This document shows positions 32,234 through 40,927 of a DNA stretch of 64,000 nt, piece by piece. Source of the stretch: Bradyrhizobium sp. CCBAU 51627 (GTDB lineage Bacteria; Pseudomonadota; Alphaproteobacteria; Rhizobiales; Xanthobacteraceae); contig NZ_LBJG01000022.1 in NCBI RefSeq assembly GCF_028128765.1, positions 62,001-126,000 of the forward strand, read 5' to 3'. The translations under genes were made by a program, and so were the position numbers. Under the pieces are notes generated by a model. That model saw only the letters and a program-made list of their open reading frames with translations. It made no database searches and was not told the origin of the DNA. Position 1 is the stretch's first letter, and every line of letters begins with the position of its first letter.

Positions 32234-32842
32234 ATGAGGGACGGCAAGTCAGAGGTCGCCGAAATCCGGGATGCAGTCCACCTGTGCATCGACATGCAGA
32301 ACATCTTCGCTCCGGGCGGCCTTTGGGCAACGCCTTGGATGGAGCGCGTCTTGCCGACAATCGTCGATATCGTTTCGCGCCATCAGCCGCGGACGATCTT
32401 CACCCGCTTCATCACGCCGAAACTCCCCGAAGACCGTCCGGGCCAGTGGCAAAGCTATTTTCGGCGCTGGCACCAGGCGACTCGCGATCATCTTCCACCG
32501 TCCGCGCTCGAGCTCGTGCCGGCGCTGGCGCGCTATGTGCCGCCACTGCGTATCGTCGACAAGCCGGCTTACTCGGCGTTCAGCAACCCCGCGCTGGCAA
32601 GTTTGCTGGTCGAGCTCGGCATCGGAACGGCGGTGATATCAGGCGCGGAAACGGACGTTTGTGTCCTTTCGACGGTGCTGAGCGCCGTCGATCTCGGCTT
32701 CAGGGTCGTCATTGTGGAGGACGCGCTGTGCAGCTCGTCGGATGTCGGCCATGATGCGCTCATGACGATGTACCGAACGCGCTTCCACGGCCAAGTCGAC
32801 CTGGTGACCTCAGAGGAGCTGGACGAGTTCTGGCGCGAGTAG
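32234..32842 (+). CDS. Isochorismatase-family cysteine hydrolase
   Basis: 202-residue cytosolic hydrolase with the Asp-Lys-Cys triad of the family: Asp in CIDMQN (about 20), Lys in [10 protein letters not shown] (about 109) and Cys in [12 protein letters not shown] (about 142). Such enzymes cleave amides or vinyl ethers (nicotinamide, N-carbamoylsarcosine, isochorismate); the substrate here is not predictable. The ATG at 32234 was chosen for GGAGG immediately upstream. Divergent from the SCO-like gene. Confidence 0.85.
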   Translation: MRDGKSEVAEIRDAVHLCIDMQNIFAPGGLWATPWMERVLPTIVDIVSRHQPRTIFTRFITPKLPEDRPGQWQSYFRRWHQATRDHLPPSALELVPALARYVPPLRIVDKPAYSAFSNPALASLLVELGIGTAVISGAETDVCVLSTVLSAVDLGFRVVIVEDALCSSSDVGHDALMTMYRTRFHGQVDLVTSEELDEFWRE

Positions 32843-32854
32843 CTACACGACCGG

Positions 32855-33306
32855 CTGCTTGTCCTTGCCACATCTGCAATGAAGGTGTGGCCGTCATTGT
32901 CGACGGCCGTGATGCGCGCCTTGCCTGCCCGCATGAACGACCATTCGGCCTGCTTATGCCAATGCATCTCGCGGACGCCGCCCGGCGTCAGCCGCATGTT
33001 GACGCCCGCCATGGTGGTCGAGATCGCGAGCTCCCGCTGCGTTACTTCGCGCGACCAGCCGCCCTCCCGAATCTTCATGTGCGCATCGGCGAACGAAAAG
33101 CGCAGGTTCGGCATCGTGCCGTGATCCGTGGAGGGAGGCCGCAGAATGTCGGGATTCTGTGCCTCGCGCTCAGGATTGCGCGGACCGATGATGGTTGCGC
33201 CCTTGTTGCCGATGATCGGTTCGTTGCCTTGCTGGGCTGAGGACGCTGCGGTCGCGCCAAAGGCGGCTGCCGCCGCCAGCAGAGATCGTCGATTTGGAGT
33301 GTTCAT
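32855..33306 (-). pseudogene. Truncated oxalate decarboxylase (bicupin), N-terminal remnant
   Basis: The frame opens with a twin-arginine signal ([20 protein letters not shown]) and continues as the first cupin of OxdC/OxdD-type oxalate decarboxylases: [40 protein letters not shown] with the His-x-His and Glu manganese ligands, then [16 protein letters not shown]. Homology stops at about 32870; after that the open frame (to 32569) is only the antisense of the isochorismatase gene. The last Mn ligand and the whole second cupin are missing, so it is inactive. Confidence 0.75.
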
Positions 33307-33465
33307 GATACGCCGTCGTCGCCGGAATTGGTGGCATCGGAATTGATGTGCCGAGCCATGCTGGCTGACGCCTCAACGCCGGGCGGGTTCCTATCTTTGA
33401 GGTCTCTGGAACTGCACGTCCGATCCTGGGTTGGTGGGATCGCAACTGCTCAGCGAGGACCCGGC

Positions 33466-34539
33466 ATGACGGAACCCGACATTCGCAAGGGGATGCCGCC
33501 CGTCAGGCTGTCGCGCGAAGAGTTCGAGCGGCGCTACAGACGCGCGTTCGTCGATCCGGCCTTCGCGCCGCTTCAGCATGAGCTCGATGCAATCATCGGC
33601 GCCGCTTGGGACGCCTACAGCAATTCACGCAAGGCGCCGCTGACGCGCAAGGCAGGCGCGGGCTTTGCCGACCCGGACTACGACCTGGCCGTCGACTGGC
33701 TGGAGACCCGCGCGGCGGTATTGGATGCCCAGAGGCGCCACGATGACCCCAGCGTGCCGGCTCGCATCCTCATCATCAACGGCTCCGCCCGCAGTGAGCA
33801 CACCTGTCCCGGCGAAATGTCGAAGACTTGGCGGATGGTCAAGCTGGCCGAGCCGGTTTTCGTCGAGATGGGACTTGGCGTCGACATTCTCGATCTCTCT
33901 CGCCTGACTTCGGAGTTCGGCAAGAGAATCCATCCCTGCAAATCCTGCGTCTCGACGGCCATGCCGCTCTGCCACTGGCCGTGCAGTTGTTACCCGAACT
34001 ATTCGCTCGGCCAAACCAGCGACTGGATGAGCGAGATCTATCCGCTCTGGGCCTCCGCCCACGGCATCCTGATCGTGACGCCAGTGAACTGGTACCACGT
34101 CCCGGGCGGGCTCAAGGCGATGATGGATCGCCTAGTCTGTGCCGATGGCGGCAATCCCGACCCGACGTCGACCCACGGCAAGAAAGCTGCGGAAGCGAAG
34201 GCGATCGAGCTGAAGGGCTGGCCGTATCCTCGGCATCTCGCCGGCCGGCATTTCGGCCTGATCGTCCATGGCGACAGCACCGGAACGGAAGGCGTGCGCC
34301 GTGCCCTGTCCGACTGGCTGACGGACATGCATCTGGTCTCGTCGGGGCGCTTCGGCGAGATGGACGGCTATGTCGGCTACATGGAAAAATACGCCACGTC
34401 GCATCGCGACCTGGATGACGATCGCGCGTTTCAACACGAGGTTCTGAATGCGGCGCGCGCGCTCGGTAACGCTGTCCGCCTTGCACGGCAACGGTACGAC
34501 GACCCGGCGGCCGGGCTTGAAGATCCCAACCCAAAATGA
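33466..34539 (+). CDS. Flavodoxin-family NAD(P)H-dependent FMN reductase
   Basis: 357 residues. The flavodoxin-like core starts at about 103 with ILIINGSARSEHTCPGEMSK, the FMN-phosphate loop, and includes HGILIVTPVNWYHVPGGLKAMMDR (about 205), the usual flavin-contacting segment. Between them is an unusual Cys-rich insert, CKSCVSTAMPLCHWPCSCYP, which could bind metal. About 100 N-terminal residues precede the fold. GAGGA lies 8 nt before the ATG. Likely a soluble quinone or flavin reductase; substrate unknown. Confidence 0.8.
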   Translation: MTEPDIRKGMPPVRLSREEFERRYRRAFVDPAFAPLQHELDAIIGAAWDAYSNSRKAPLTRKAGAGFADPDYDLAVDWLETRAAVLDAQRRHDDPSVPARILIINGSARSEHTCPGEMSKTWRMVKLAEPVFVEMGLGVDILDLSRLTSEFGKRIHPCKSCVSTAMPLCHWPCSCYPNYSLGQTSDWMSEIYPLWASAHGILIVTPVNWYHVPGGLKAMMDRLVCADGGNPDPTSTHGKKAAEAKAIELKGWPYPRHLAGRHFGLIVHGDSTGTEGVRRALSDWLTDMHLVSSGRFGEMDGYVGYMEKYATSHRDLDDDRAFQHEVLNAARALGNAVRLARQRYDDPAAGLEDPNPK

Positions 34540-34616
34540 CGCGGCGGAGCCCGGGAACGAAGGGCGCCGGCTGGCTTTGACTGGTTGGAAAAGGGGCTGC
34601 GATAGCTGGAGAGACC

Positions 34617-34946
34617 ATGGCCCAAACCAAAGAGATGACTCGCTGTATCGAGCTGTGCCTGAGCTGCTACCGGACTTGCCTGGGCATGGCCATGAACCAT
34701 TGCCTTGAGACCGGCGGCAAGCACGTCGAACCCAAGCATTTCCGTCTCATGATGGCGTGCGCCGAGATGTGCCGTACCTCGGCGCATTTCATGCTGATCA
34801 ACACGCCGCACCACAAGCACACGTGCCGGGAATGCGCAGAGATCTGCTCGGAGTGCGCGCAAGATTGCGAGCGGATCGGTGGCATGGACGAATGTGTCGC
34901 CATGTGCCGCTCCTGCGCCGAGTCCTGCCGGGCCATGGCGGCGTGA
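34617..34946 (+). CDS. Cys-rich four-helix-bundle copper-binding protein (Csp-like, DUF326)
   Basis: 109 residues with 16 cysteines in CxxC/CxxxC spacing along four helices (RCIELCLSCYRTC, MACAEMC, TCRECAEICSECAQDC, ECVAMCRSCAESC). This is the pattern of Csp copper-storage proteins, which bind many Cu(I) ions inside the bundle. No signal peptide, so Csp3-like and cytosolic. It may buffer copper for the oxidases nearby, but that is inference. Followed after 11 nt by a 62-residue gene. Confidence 0.88.
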   Translation: MAQTKEMTRCIELCLSCYRTCLGMAMNHCLETGGKHVEPKHFRLMMACAEMCRTSAHFMLINTPHHKHTCRECAEICSECAQDCERIGGMDECVAMCRSCAESCRAMAA

Positions 34947-34957
34947 GGACCGGTCCC

Positions 34958-35146
34958 ATGCTGGAAGAGAAACTCAAGGAAGCCATCATCGGCGAGCTCA
35001 AGCGTCAGGCCGCCAACCGGCCGCAGGCGCTGAAGGTAGAAACGCTCAAGGTCGATGGCGGCTCCGAGGAGCTGGTCGTCAATGGCAAGATCGACCTTGC
35101 CGAGCTCGCCATGGTCATTGCCGGCTCGGTCGCCGGCGGGCCATAG
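34958..35146 (+). CDS. Small hypothetical protein (62 aa)
   Basis: 62 residues starting MLEEKLKEAIIGELKRQ, then VETLKVDGGSEELVVNGKIDLAELAMVIAG. One N-terminal helix, a short hydrophilic beta region and a C-terminal helix; no cysteines and no known domain. The ATG is 11 nt after the Csp-like stop, with GAGGA 9 nt upstream, so the two are probably co-translated. No function is recognised. Confidence 0.6.
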   Translation: MLEEKLKEAIIGELKRQAANRPQALKVETLKVDGGSEELVVNGKIDLAELAMVIAGSVAGGP

Positions 35147-35152
35147 CATGGA

Positions 35153-35875
35153 CTAAAGCAGCGCTTTCAGCTTCAGCGCGTCGGCTGGGGCGGCACTCTT
35201 CTGGTCATTGTCGAAGTAGACATACACGTCGCAGCCCTGCCGTTTCCAGGATTTGATCCGCCTCGCCCATTGCGCGAGCGCCGGGTTTGTATAGTGGCCG
35301 TGGTAGCGGCCGCCAGGACCGTGGCCGCGCACATAGACGAAGTCCGCCGTGCGCTTCCACGGCGCGGGCGCATCGTGGTGATCCGACAAGCAGAGCGAGA
35401 TGTTTGCATCGGCCAGCATTCGCAGAATGCGAGGCTGATACCAGCTTGGATGACGAAATTCGAAGCTGTAGCGGCGTTTTCCTGACAGCAGCTTGAAGAA
35501 CGAGCCGAGCCTGTCGGCGTTCGCCTCGAATTGCGGGGGCAGCTGGAACAGGATCGGTCCCACTTTGCCCCGCAGGATCGAAATGCGGTCCTCCAGGAGC
35601 TCAAGGCTGTTTTGGGACCGATCGGTCAAGCGTTTCCAGTGCGTGATGAACTTGGAGGCCTTCCAGGCGAAGACGAAATCGCGTCCAGTCTGTTCCCGCC
35701 ATGCCTCGACCGCTTCCGGCGTTGGCGTGCGGTAGAACACTCCGTTCAGCTCCGTGGTCTCGAATTGGCTGGCGTAGTACGGCAGCTGCTGCTTCAGCGG
35801 CAGGCCTTCGGGGAAGAACGGCCCGCGCCAGGAGTCATAGTGCCAGCCGGAAGTACCAATCAGAACGCGCGCCAT
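35153..35875 (-). CDS. DUF72 family protein (YecE-like)
   Basis: 240-residue TIM-barrel protein of the widespread DUF72 family: IGTSGWHYDSWRGPFFPEGL at the N-terminus, YASQFETTELNGVFYRTP (about 34-51), a conserved FEFRHPSWYQP (about 137) and C-terminal DVYVYFDNDQKSAAPADALKL. Biochemical function is not established. Convergent with the 62-residue gene; transcribed alone after the terminator-like hairpin at 35903. Confidence 0.85.
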   Translation of the reverse strand: MARVLIGTSGWHYDSWRGPFFPEGLPLKQQLPYYASQFETTELNGVFYRTPTPEAVEAWREQTGRDFVFAWKASKFITHWKRLTDRSQNSLELLEDRISILRGKVGPILFQLPPQFEANADRLGSFFKLLSGKRRYSFEFRHPSWYQPRILRMLADANISLCLSDHHDAPAPWKRTADFVYVRGHGPGGRYHGHYTNPALAQWARRIKSWKRQGCDVYVYFDNDQKSAAPADALKLKALL

Positions 35876-35902
35876 TCGAGGCCATCTATAAATTGCGCGG
35901 GA

Positions 35903-35928
35903 GCCCGGCCTCGCGAGGGAGGCCGGGC
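35903..35928 (-). terminator. Hairpin after the basic 98-aa gene
   Basis: Perfect 10-bp GC-rich stem, GCCCGGCCTC paired with GAGGCCGGGC, around a 6-nt loop. It lies 8 nt past the stop of the minus-strand gene at 35937-36233 and before the DUF72 start. The U-tract on the minus strand is weak. Confidence 0.5.
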
Positions 35929-35936
35929 TTGCTCCG

Positions 35937-36233
35937 TCAGCCTCGCCGCTTGGCAGCGCGGGGGCGGGTTGCTCGCCGGTTATAGGGCGAGCGATTGACG
36001 GGCTTCAGCGAGATGCCCTCGCGATGCGCCTTGCTGCGGATCGCTGCGATCGGGCGCTGAAGCTTGATGCTCATGACGCCTGTGGGCGTGTTGCCCTTGG
36101 CAAGCTGCCGCAACATCCTGACGTCCGCCGTCGTCCACGGTTGACGCGAACGGCGCTTGTACGAGGGGTTGGCCTTGCGCGGTCCCTTCTTGCCGATCGG
36201 CGAGCCGGGACGTTTCCATGCTGTTCGTGCCAT
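35937..36233 (-). CDS. Small basic protein with SANT/HTH-like segment (98 aa)
   Basis: 98 residues, very rich in Arg and Lys. The middle PWTTADVRMLRQLAKGNTPTGVMSIKLQRPIAAIRSKAHREG (about 32-72) looks like a helix-turn-helix or Myb/SANT unit, so nucleic-acid binding is likely. Strong AAGGAGG lies 7 nt before the ATG; it is partly covered by a small inverted repeat (CCTTGA/TCAAGG, 36243-36257) that could limit translation. It follows the M20 hydrolase gene on the same strand with a 57-nt gap. Role unknown. Confidence 0.7.
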   Translation of the reverse strand: MARTAWKRPGSPIGKKGPRKANPSYKRRSRQPWTTADVRMLRQLAKGNTPTGVMSIKLQRPIAAIRSKAHREGISLKPVNRSPYNRRATRPRAAKRRG

Positions 36234-36290
36234 GTTGATCCTCCTTGATCTTCAAGGCACGAATCAGCGTGTTGGTTCCATTGCGGATGG

Positions 36291-37532
36291 TCACGTAGCG
36301 GAGCCACAGAGAATCCGCCGGCAGGCGTCGACGAAAACCTGCGCGCCGGTGACGATGTCGGCGTCCGCAGTGTTCTCGGTCCAGTGATGACTGATCCCGG
36401 CGATCGAGGGGACGAACAGCATGCCCGCGGGCATGATGGTCGCGAGCATCTGTGCGTCGTGGCCGGCGCCGCTGGGGATGCGGATAAAACGTCCGTCAGC
36501 CAGTACCTTGCTCGCGGCTGCGATGGCGTCCTGAATGCCCGCATTCATCATGGCCGGCGCGCCGGTGCGGATTTTCTCCACGTTGACGGTGCAGGGACCC
36601 TTCACGCTCGCTTCGGCTGCCATCGTTCGCAGCAGTCCCTCCAGCCGCGCGATGACGGCCGGATTGTCGTCGCGGATCTGGAATAGCATCTCGGCACCGC
36701 CGGGAATGATGCTCGGTGCACCCGGATCGAGCGTGATGCGGCCGGTGGTCCAGACGGTGCGCGGCCCGCATGCGGTCGGAAAACGTTCGTCGACCGCCAC
36801 GCAGAACTTTGCCAGTGCGAGGCCTGCATCCTTGCGCACGGCCATCCGCGTGGTGCCGGCGTGATTCTGCTCGCCGGTGAAGGTGATGCGGTATTGCCAG
36901 ATACCGACGATCGAGGTGACGACGCCGATCGCGAGCTTGCTGCTTTCGAGCGTATCGCCCTGCTCGATATGAGCTTCAAGATAGCCGACGTGCCGCCCCG
37001 GCTCGGCCGTGATGCGCGCCCGTCCGGCGAGCCCCATGTCGGTCAGCGCGTCGCGCATGGCGCGGCCGTCAGTGCGGTCGCGCGCGGCATCGATCTCGGC
37101 CTCGGTGACCTGACCGACATAGGAGCGCGAGCCAAGGAAGCTGCCGAAATGACCTTCCTCGTCGCACCACGCGGCGACCTCGACCGCGCCTTTCATGGAG
37201 GGATCGGCGTTGAGCACGCGGGCCGCTTCGAGCGCATAGACGACGCCAAGCGGTCCATCGAGCCAGCCGGCGTAGTTCTGGCTTTCCAGGTGCGATCCGG
37301 CCAGCAGTTTCGGTCCGGGCTTAGCGCTGGTCCCGACGATGTTGCCGATTCCGTCGATTGCGCCGGTGAGGCCGGCCTCCGGCAGCTTCCGCACCAGCCA
37401 GTCCAGCGATTGCTTATGCGGCTCCGAGAAGGTCGGCTTGTGCACGCCGGTCCTGTAGGTGCCGAAGGCACGGAGCGCATTCAGATCGGCAAGAACGCGC
37501 GTCCCATTGGCGCGGGGATCAGTGTCAGGCAT
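36291..37532 (-). CDS. M20-family Zn-dependent amidohydrolase (carbamoylase / allantoate amidohydrolase type)
   Basis: 413 residues, M20 fold as in N-carbamoyl-L-amino-acid hydrolases and allantoate amidohydrolase. Metal and catalytic positions visible: GSHLES (about 77), LDGPLGVVYALE (about 88), WCDEEGHFG (about 116, the catalytic Glu pair), HIEQG (about 187), the dimerisation-domain QNHAGTTRM (about 222) and C-terminal GISHH (about 380). Encoded at the end of the hutF-hutC-ABC operon; its start overlaps the ABC ATPase stop by 8 nt. No hutG is near, so it may hydrolyse N-formylglutamate or an N-carbamoyl/formimino compound imported by the transporter. Confidence 0.82.
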   Translation of the reverse strand: MPDTDPRANGTRVLADLNALRAFGTYRTGVHKPTFSEPHKQSLDWLVRKLPEAGLTGAIDGIGNIVGTSAKPGPKLLAGSHLESQNYAGWLDGPLGVVYALEAARVLNADPSMKGAVEVAAWCDEEGHFGSFLGSRSYVGQVTEAEIDAARDRTDGRAMRDALTDMGLAGRARITAEPGRHVGYLEAHIEQGDTLESSKLAIGVVTSIVGIWQYRITFTGEQNHAGTTRMAVRKDAGLALAKFCVAVDERFPTACGPRTVWTTGRITLDPGAPSIIPGGAEMLFQIRDDNPAVIARLEGLLRTMAAEASVKGPCTVNVEKIRTGAPAMMNAGIQDAIAAASKVLADGRFIRIPSGAGHDAQMLATIMPAGMLFVPSIAGISHHWTENTADADIVTGAQVFVDACRRILCGSAT

Positions 37533-38310
37533 GTTCGGCAACCTTCAGCGCCTCGGTGCGGATCTCCTCGACCAGCCGTTCCTTCAACTGGACGAATTCG
37601 GGCGTGGTCTTGATCTTGTAGGAGCGCGGATGCGGCAGGTCGACGGCGATCTCGGCCTTGATCCGGCCGGGGCGAGCGCTCATGACGATGACGCGGCTGC
37701 CGAGGAAGATCGCTTCCTCGATGTCGTGGGTCACGAACAGCACGGTCTTCTGGTCGCGCTCCCAGATACCGAGCAGCATTTCCTGCATCAGGGCGCGGGT
37801 CTGGTTGTCCAGCGCGCCGAAGGGCTCGTCGAGCAGCAGGATCTTTGGATCATTGGCAAGCGCACGCGCGATCGCCGTGCGCTGCTGCATGCCGCCGGAG
37901 AGCTGTTTCGGCCAGTGGTCTTCGAAACCGGCAAGTCCGACCTGGCGGATGAAGCCATCGGCGACCTTGTTGCGCTCAGCCTCGGATACGCCGCGCTCGC
38001 GCAGGCCGAAGGCGATGTTCTCCCGCACGGTCAGCCAGGGAAACAGCGTGTAGGACTGGAACACCATTCCGCGGTCGGCGCCGGGACCGGTGACCTCCCG
38101 CCCGTCGAGGGTGACGCGTCCGCTGGTCGGACGATCGAGGCCAGCGACGATGCGCAGCAGCGTGGACTTGCCGCAGCCGGAGGGGCCAAGGATAGTGACG
38201 AAGTCGTTGTTGCCGATGGCGAGGTCGGTCGGCTCCAGCGCCCTTGTGGGAGCGTTGCCGTGGCGGGCGGGGAAGGTACGGGAGATCTGCTCGACCTTGA
38301 GGATCGTCAT
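37525..38310 (-). CDS. ABC transporter ATPase (nitrate/taurine/HMP-type, hut-linked)
   Basis: 261 residues. Walker A GPSGCGKST (about 43-51), Q-loop MVFQSYTLFPWLTV (about 88), signature LSGGMQQRTAIARAL (about 136), Walker B ILLLDEPFGALD (about 158) and H-loop VTHD (about 194). This is the NitT/TauT (SsuB/TauB) type that partners with two-domain permeases of the SsuC kind. ATG at 38310 has GGAGG 6 nt upstream and overlaps the permease stop. Confidence 0.9.
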   Translation of the reverse strand: MTILKVEQISRTFPARHGNAPTRALEPTDLAIGNNDFVTILGPSGCGKSTLLRIVAGLDRPTSGRVTLDGREVTGPGADRGMVFQSYTLFPWLTVRENIAFGLRERGVSEAERNKVADGFIRQVGLAGFEDHWPKQLSGGMQQRTAIARALANDPKILLLDEPFGALDNQTRALMQEMLLGIWERDQKTVLFVTHDIEEAIFLGSRVIVMSARPGRIKAEIAVDLPHPRSYKIKTTPEFVQLKERLVEEIRTEALKVAEHA

Positions 38311-39080
38311 GCGAGCCTCCACGGAAACAGCCAGGCGTTGAACGCCTTGAACAGAAAGTCCGAGAGCAGGCCGATCAGTCCGATCACGATGATGCCGAAG
38401 ATGATCTGGCCGGTGTTGAGCAGCGCCTGGCTGTCAGTGATCATGTGGCCGATGCCGGAAGAGGAGCCGATCAGCTCGGCCACGATGACGTAGGTCCAGG
38501 CCCAGCCCAGCACCAGTCGCAGGATTTCCGCAATCTCGGGTGCGGAGGAGGGCAGCAGCACGCGGCGGATGATGCCGCGGTTGCTGGCTCCGAGTGTATA
38601 GGCGGCTTCCACCAGATCGCGCCGAGTCGCGCCGACGGTGACTGCGACCATCAGGATGACCTGGAACACAGAGCCGATGAAGATGACCAGCAGCTTCTGC
38701 AGCTCGCCAATGCCGGCCCAGAGGATCAGCAGCGGGATGAAGGCGGAGGCGGGCAGATAGCGCGCAAAGGAGACGAAGGGTTCGAGAAAGGCCTCGATCG
38801 GCTTGTAGGCGCCCATCAGCACGCCGAGCGGCACCGCGATGATGGCGGCCAGAGCAAAGCCGCCGACGACGCGCCAGATCGTCATGCCGATGTCGAACAG
38901 GAAGCCCTGCTTGACCAGGAGGTCATAACCTTCCTGCACCATGGTCAGCGGGTTGGCCAGAAAGGTCTTTGACACATGGCCGCCGAAGGTCGCCCAGGAC
39001 CAGAGGGCGACGAATAGCACGAAGAACGCGAAGCCATAGGCCACGCGCTGCTTCGATGTCACGGAATCCAGGGGGCGCAT
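38307..39080 (-). CDS. ABC transporter permease (SsuC/TauC type, hut-linked)
   Basis: 257 residues, about six membrane helices, with the EAA-type cytoplasmic loop DLVEAAYTLGASNRGIIRRVLLPSSAPEIAEILRLVLGWAW (about 160-200) that contacts the ATPase. Inner-membrane channel subunit; the start is the ATG at 39080. Stop overlaps the ATPase start as ATGA. Confidence 0.9.
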   Translation of the reverse strand: MRPLDSVTSKQRVAYGFAFFVLFVALWSWATFGGHVSKTFLANPLTMVQEGYDLLVKQGFLFDIGMTIWRVVGGFALAAIIAVPLGVLMGAYKPIEAFLEPFVSFARYLPASAFIPLLILWAGIGELQKLLVIFIGSVFQVILMVAVTVGATRRDLVEAAYTLGASNRGIIRRVLLPSSAPEIAEILRLVLGWAWTYVIVAELIGSSSGIGHMITDSQALLNTGQIIFGIIVIGLIGLLSDFLFKAFNAWLFPWRLA

Positions 39081-39151
39081 CAAACAATCTATCCGAATGG
39101 TCGATCATGCGCTGGTCCCGCCGCACGGCGGGACCAGCGGCCTGTCGGGGC

Positions 39152-40096
39152 TTACTTGATGAAGCTGGCGTCGTAGAGGTCTTCGACCTTCGGCGCTGAT
39201 TTGATGATGCCGATCTCGAGCAGCAGCCCGGCCGCATCCTTGTTGAAGGCGAGGAAGTCGCCTGCGAAAAACTTCTGGTTCGCGGCCTTGTCCTGCCAGC
39301 GCAGGTACTTGGCCGAGTTGCCGAACTGCTCGCCGGTCTGCTTCACGTCCGCGCCCATGATCTCGTAGGACTTGGCCTGGTCCTTGGCGATCATGTCGAG
39401 GGCCTCAAAATAGCTGTTGGCGAGGGCCTGCGCCGCCTTCGGGTTTTCGCTCAGGAATTTCGGCGTGCAGCCGAACGTGTCCATCACGATCGGATAATCC
39501 AGCGTCGTCGCGATGATCTTGCCCTTGTCGGGCGCGGCGCGCACGGTCGACAGGTAGGGCTCATAGGTCATCGCAGCGTCGTTCTGGCCGGAGACGAACG
39601 CCTGCGCGGCTGCAGCCGGCTCGAGGTTAACCACGGTGACGTCCTTCACCGTGAGGCCATTCTTCTTCAGCATCCAGGCCAGCGCGAAGTAGGGCGAGGT
39701 GCCGGGCGCCGAGGCCGCAACGGTCTTGCCCTTCAGCTCCTTGATCGAATTGATGTCGTTGCGCACGGCCATGCCATCGGCGCCATAGCTCTTGTCCAGT
39801 TGGAAGATCTGCTTGGTCGCGACGCCGTTGGCGTTCCAGGAGATCCAGGTCTCGACGGTCGTTGCCGCGCACTGCACGTCGCCGGAGGCGATCGCGAGGT
39901 GACGATCCTTCTGCGGGATCTTCTTGATGGTGACATCGAGGCCGTTCTTCTTGAAGATGCCGGCTTCCTTCGCCAACGTTAGTGGCGCGAAGCCGGTCCA
40001 TCCGGAGATGCCGATGCCGACCTTGACGTCGTCGGCGAGCACGGGCGTGGTGGCCGTGAGCGCAATGATGGTCGCAAAAACTGTCGAACTACGCAT
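39152..40096 (-). CDS. ABC transporter substrate-binding protein (NMT1/SsuA type, hut-linked)
   Basis: 314 residues with a cleavable signal (to about LADD, residue 22) and the NMT1/SsuA-like fold: ISGWTGFAPLTLAKEAGIFKKNGLDV (about 29-54), then SAPGTSPYFALAWMLKKNGL (about 134) and FVSGQNDAAMTYEPYLS (about 168). Periplasmic receptor. AGAGGA precedes the ATG. The substrate is likely histidine, urocanate or a related imidazole or N-acyl amino acid because of the hut operon, but this is inferred only from context. Confidence 0.88.
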   Translation of the reverse strand: MRSSTVFATIIALTATTPVLADDVKVGIGISGWTGFAPLTLAKEAGIFKKNGLDVTIKKIPQKDRHLAIASGDVQCAATTVETWISWNANGVATKQIFQLDKSYGADGMAVRNDINSIKELKGKTVAASAPGTSPYFALAWMLKKNGLTVKDVTVVNLEPAAAAQAFVSGQNDAAMTYEPYLSTVRAAPDKGKIIATTLDYPIVMDTFGCTPKFLSENPKAAQALANSYFEALDMIAKDQAKSYEIMGADVKQTGEQFGNSAKYLRWQDKAANQKFFAGDFLAFNKDAAGLLLEIGIIKSAPKVEDLYDASFIK

Positions 40097-40198
40097 GATT
40101 GTCGTCCTCTTGCCCAGAAGGTTTGACGTCCTGTTGATCTTTCTCGGCCCTATGGACCGTTGGGGGAAGCGTGCACGATTTGTGCCGATATAGTTCTC

Positions 40199-40927
40199 TC
40201 AGCCTCCCTTGAATCGCGCGACAAGGCGGTGAGAGTCGCCGGGATAAAGCAGGCGCACGGCGGTGATCGTGCGCGCGCTGCGCCAGGTATAGCGGTCGAT
40301 CACCAGGCAGGGCGCGCCGATTGCGATGTCGAGTGCTTCCGCGGTGCGGTCATCCGCAACGATGGCGCTGATCGTGTGTTCGGCTTCAGTCCATGGGACA
40401 TGATGAAGCAGCCACGAGCCTGGCGGCTCGCGCGAGAAATCCGCGGTCGCAGCAGATGGCACCGAGGACAGATCGATCAACCTGTCCTCGACGGCAAAGG
40501 GCACGTTGTCGGCGCTGTGGCGGCAGGCGATCGCAATCACCTTGCCGGCCTTCTTGACGCCGAGACGCGCGCGATCGGCGGCGGTCGCCGCGCGCAACTT
40601 GCGGCCGATCAGCTCGTAACCATAGCTGCGGCCGAGCGCGGTAATCTCGGCGCGGATATCGGCGATCTTGAGCACGGCCGACTGATGTTGCGGTCGGCGC
40701 ACGAACGAGCCGGCGCGGCGCCGACGCTCGATCAGATCCGCCTGCGCGAGCTCCGACAACGCCTTGTTCACCGTCATGCGCGAGCAGCCGTAGCGCGCGA
40801 CGAGCTCGTGCTCGAAGGGAATACGGTGGCCCGGCGGCCATTCGCCGGTCAGGATGCGCTTCTCGATGTCGGCGCGGATGCGCTTGTAGAGCGTCGGCTT
40901 GTCGGCGCTATCTGTGGCAAGGCTCAT
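40199..40927 (-). CDS. hutC: HutC, GntR-family repressor of histidine utilisation
   Basis: 242 residues: N-terminal winged helix (ADKPTLYKRIRADIEKRILTGEWPPGHRIPFEHELVARYGCSRMTVNKALSELAQADLIERRRRAGSFV as the GntR DNA-binding unit, about 9-76, given here by its ends ADKPTLYKRI and RRRAGSFV) and a C-terminal UTRA ligand domain with LLHHVPWTEAEHTISA (about 173). HutC is released from DNA by urocanate. It overlaps hutF by 4 nt, and a palindrome fitting the HutC/GntR consensus lies in front of hutF. Confidence 0.9.
   Translation of the reverse strand: MSLATDSADKPTLYKRIRADIEKRILTGEWPPGHRIPFEHELVARYGCSRMTVNKALSELAQADLIERRRRAGSFVRRPQHQSAVLKIADIRAEITALGRSYGYELIGRKLRAATAADRARLGVKKAGKVIAIACRHSADNVPFAVEDRLIDLSSVPSAATADFSREPPGSWLLHHVPWTEAEHTISAIVADDRTAEALDIAIGAPCLVIDRYTWRSARTITAVRLLYPGDSHRLVARFKGG

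Noticed and set aside
32569..32854. C-terminal part of the 245-codon frame that begins as oxalate decarboxylase
   Set aside because: This portion is the antisense of the isochorismatase gene and has no cupin similarity.
36243..36257. CCTTGATCTTCAAGG as a possible FixK site
   Set aside because: Half-site spacing is three bases; it overlaps a Shine-Dalgarno and is better read as a small hairpin.
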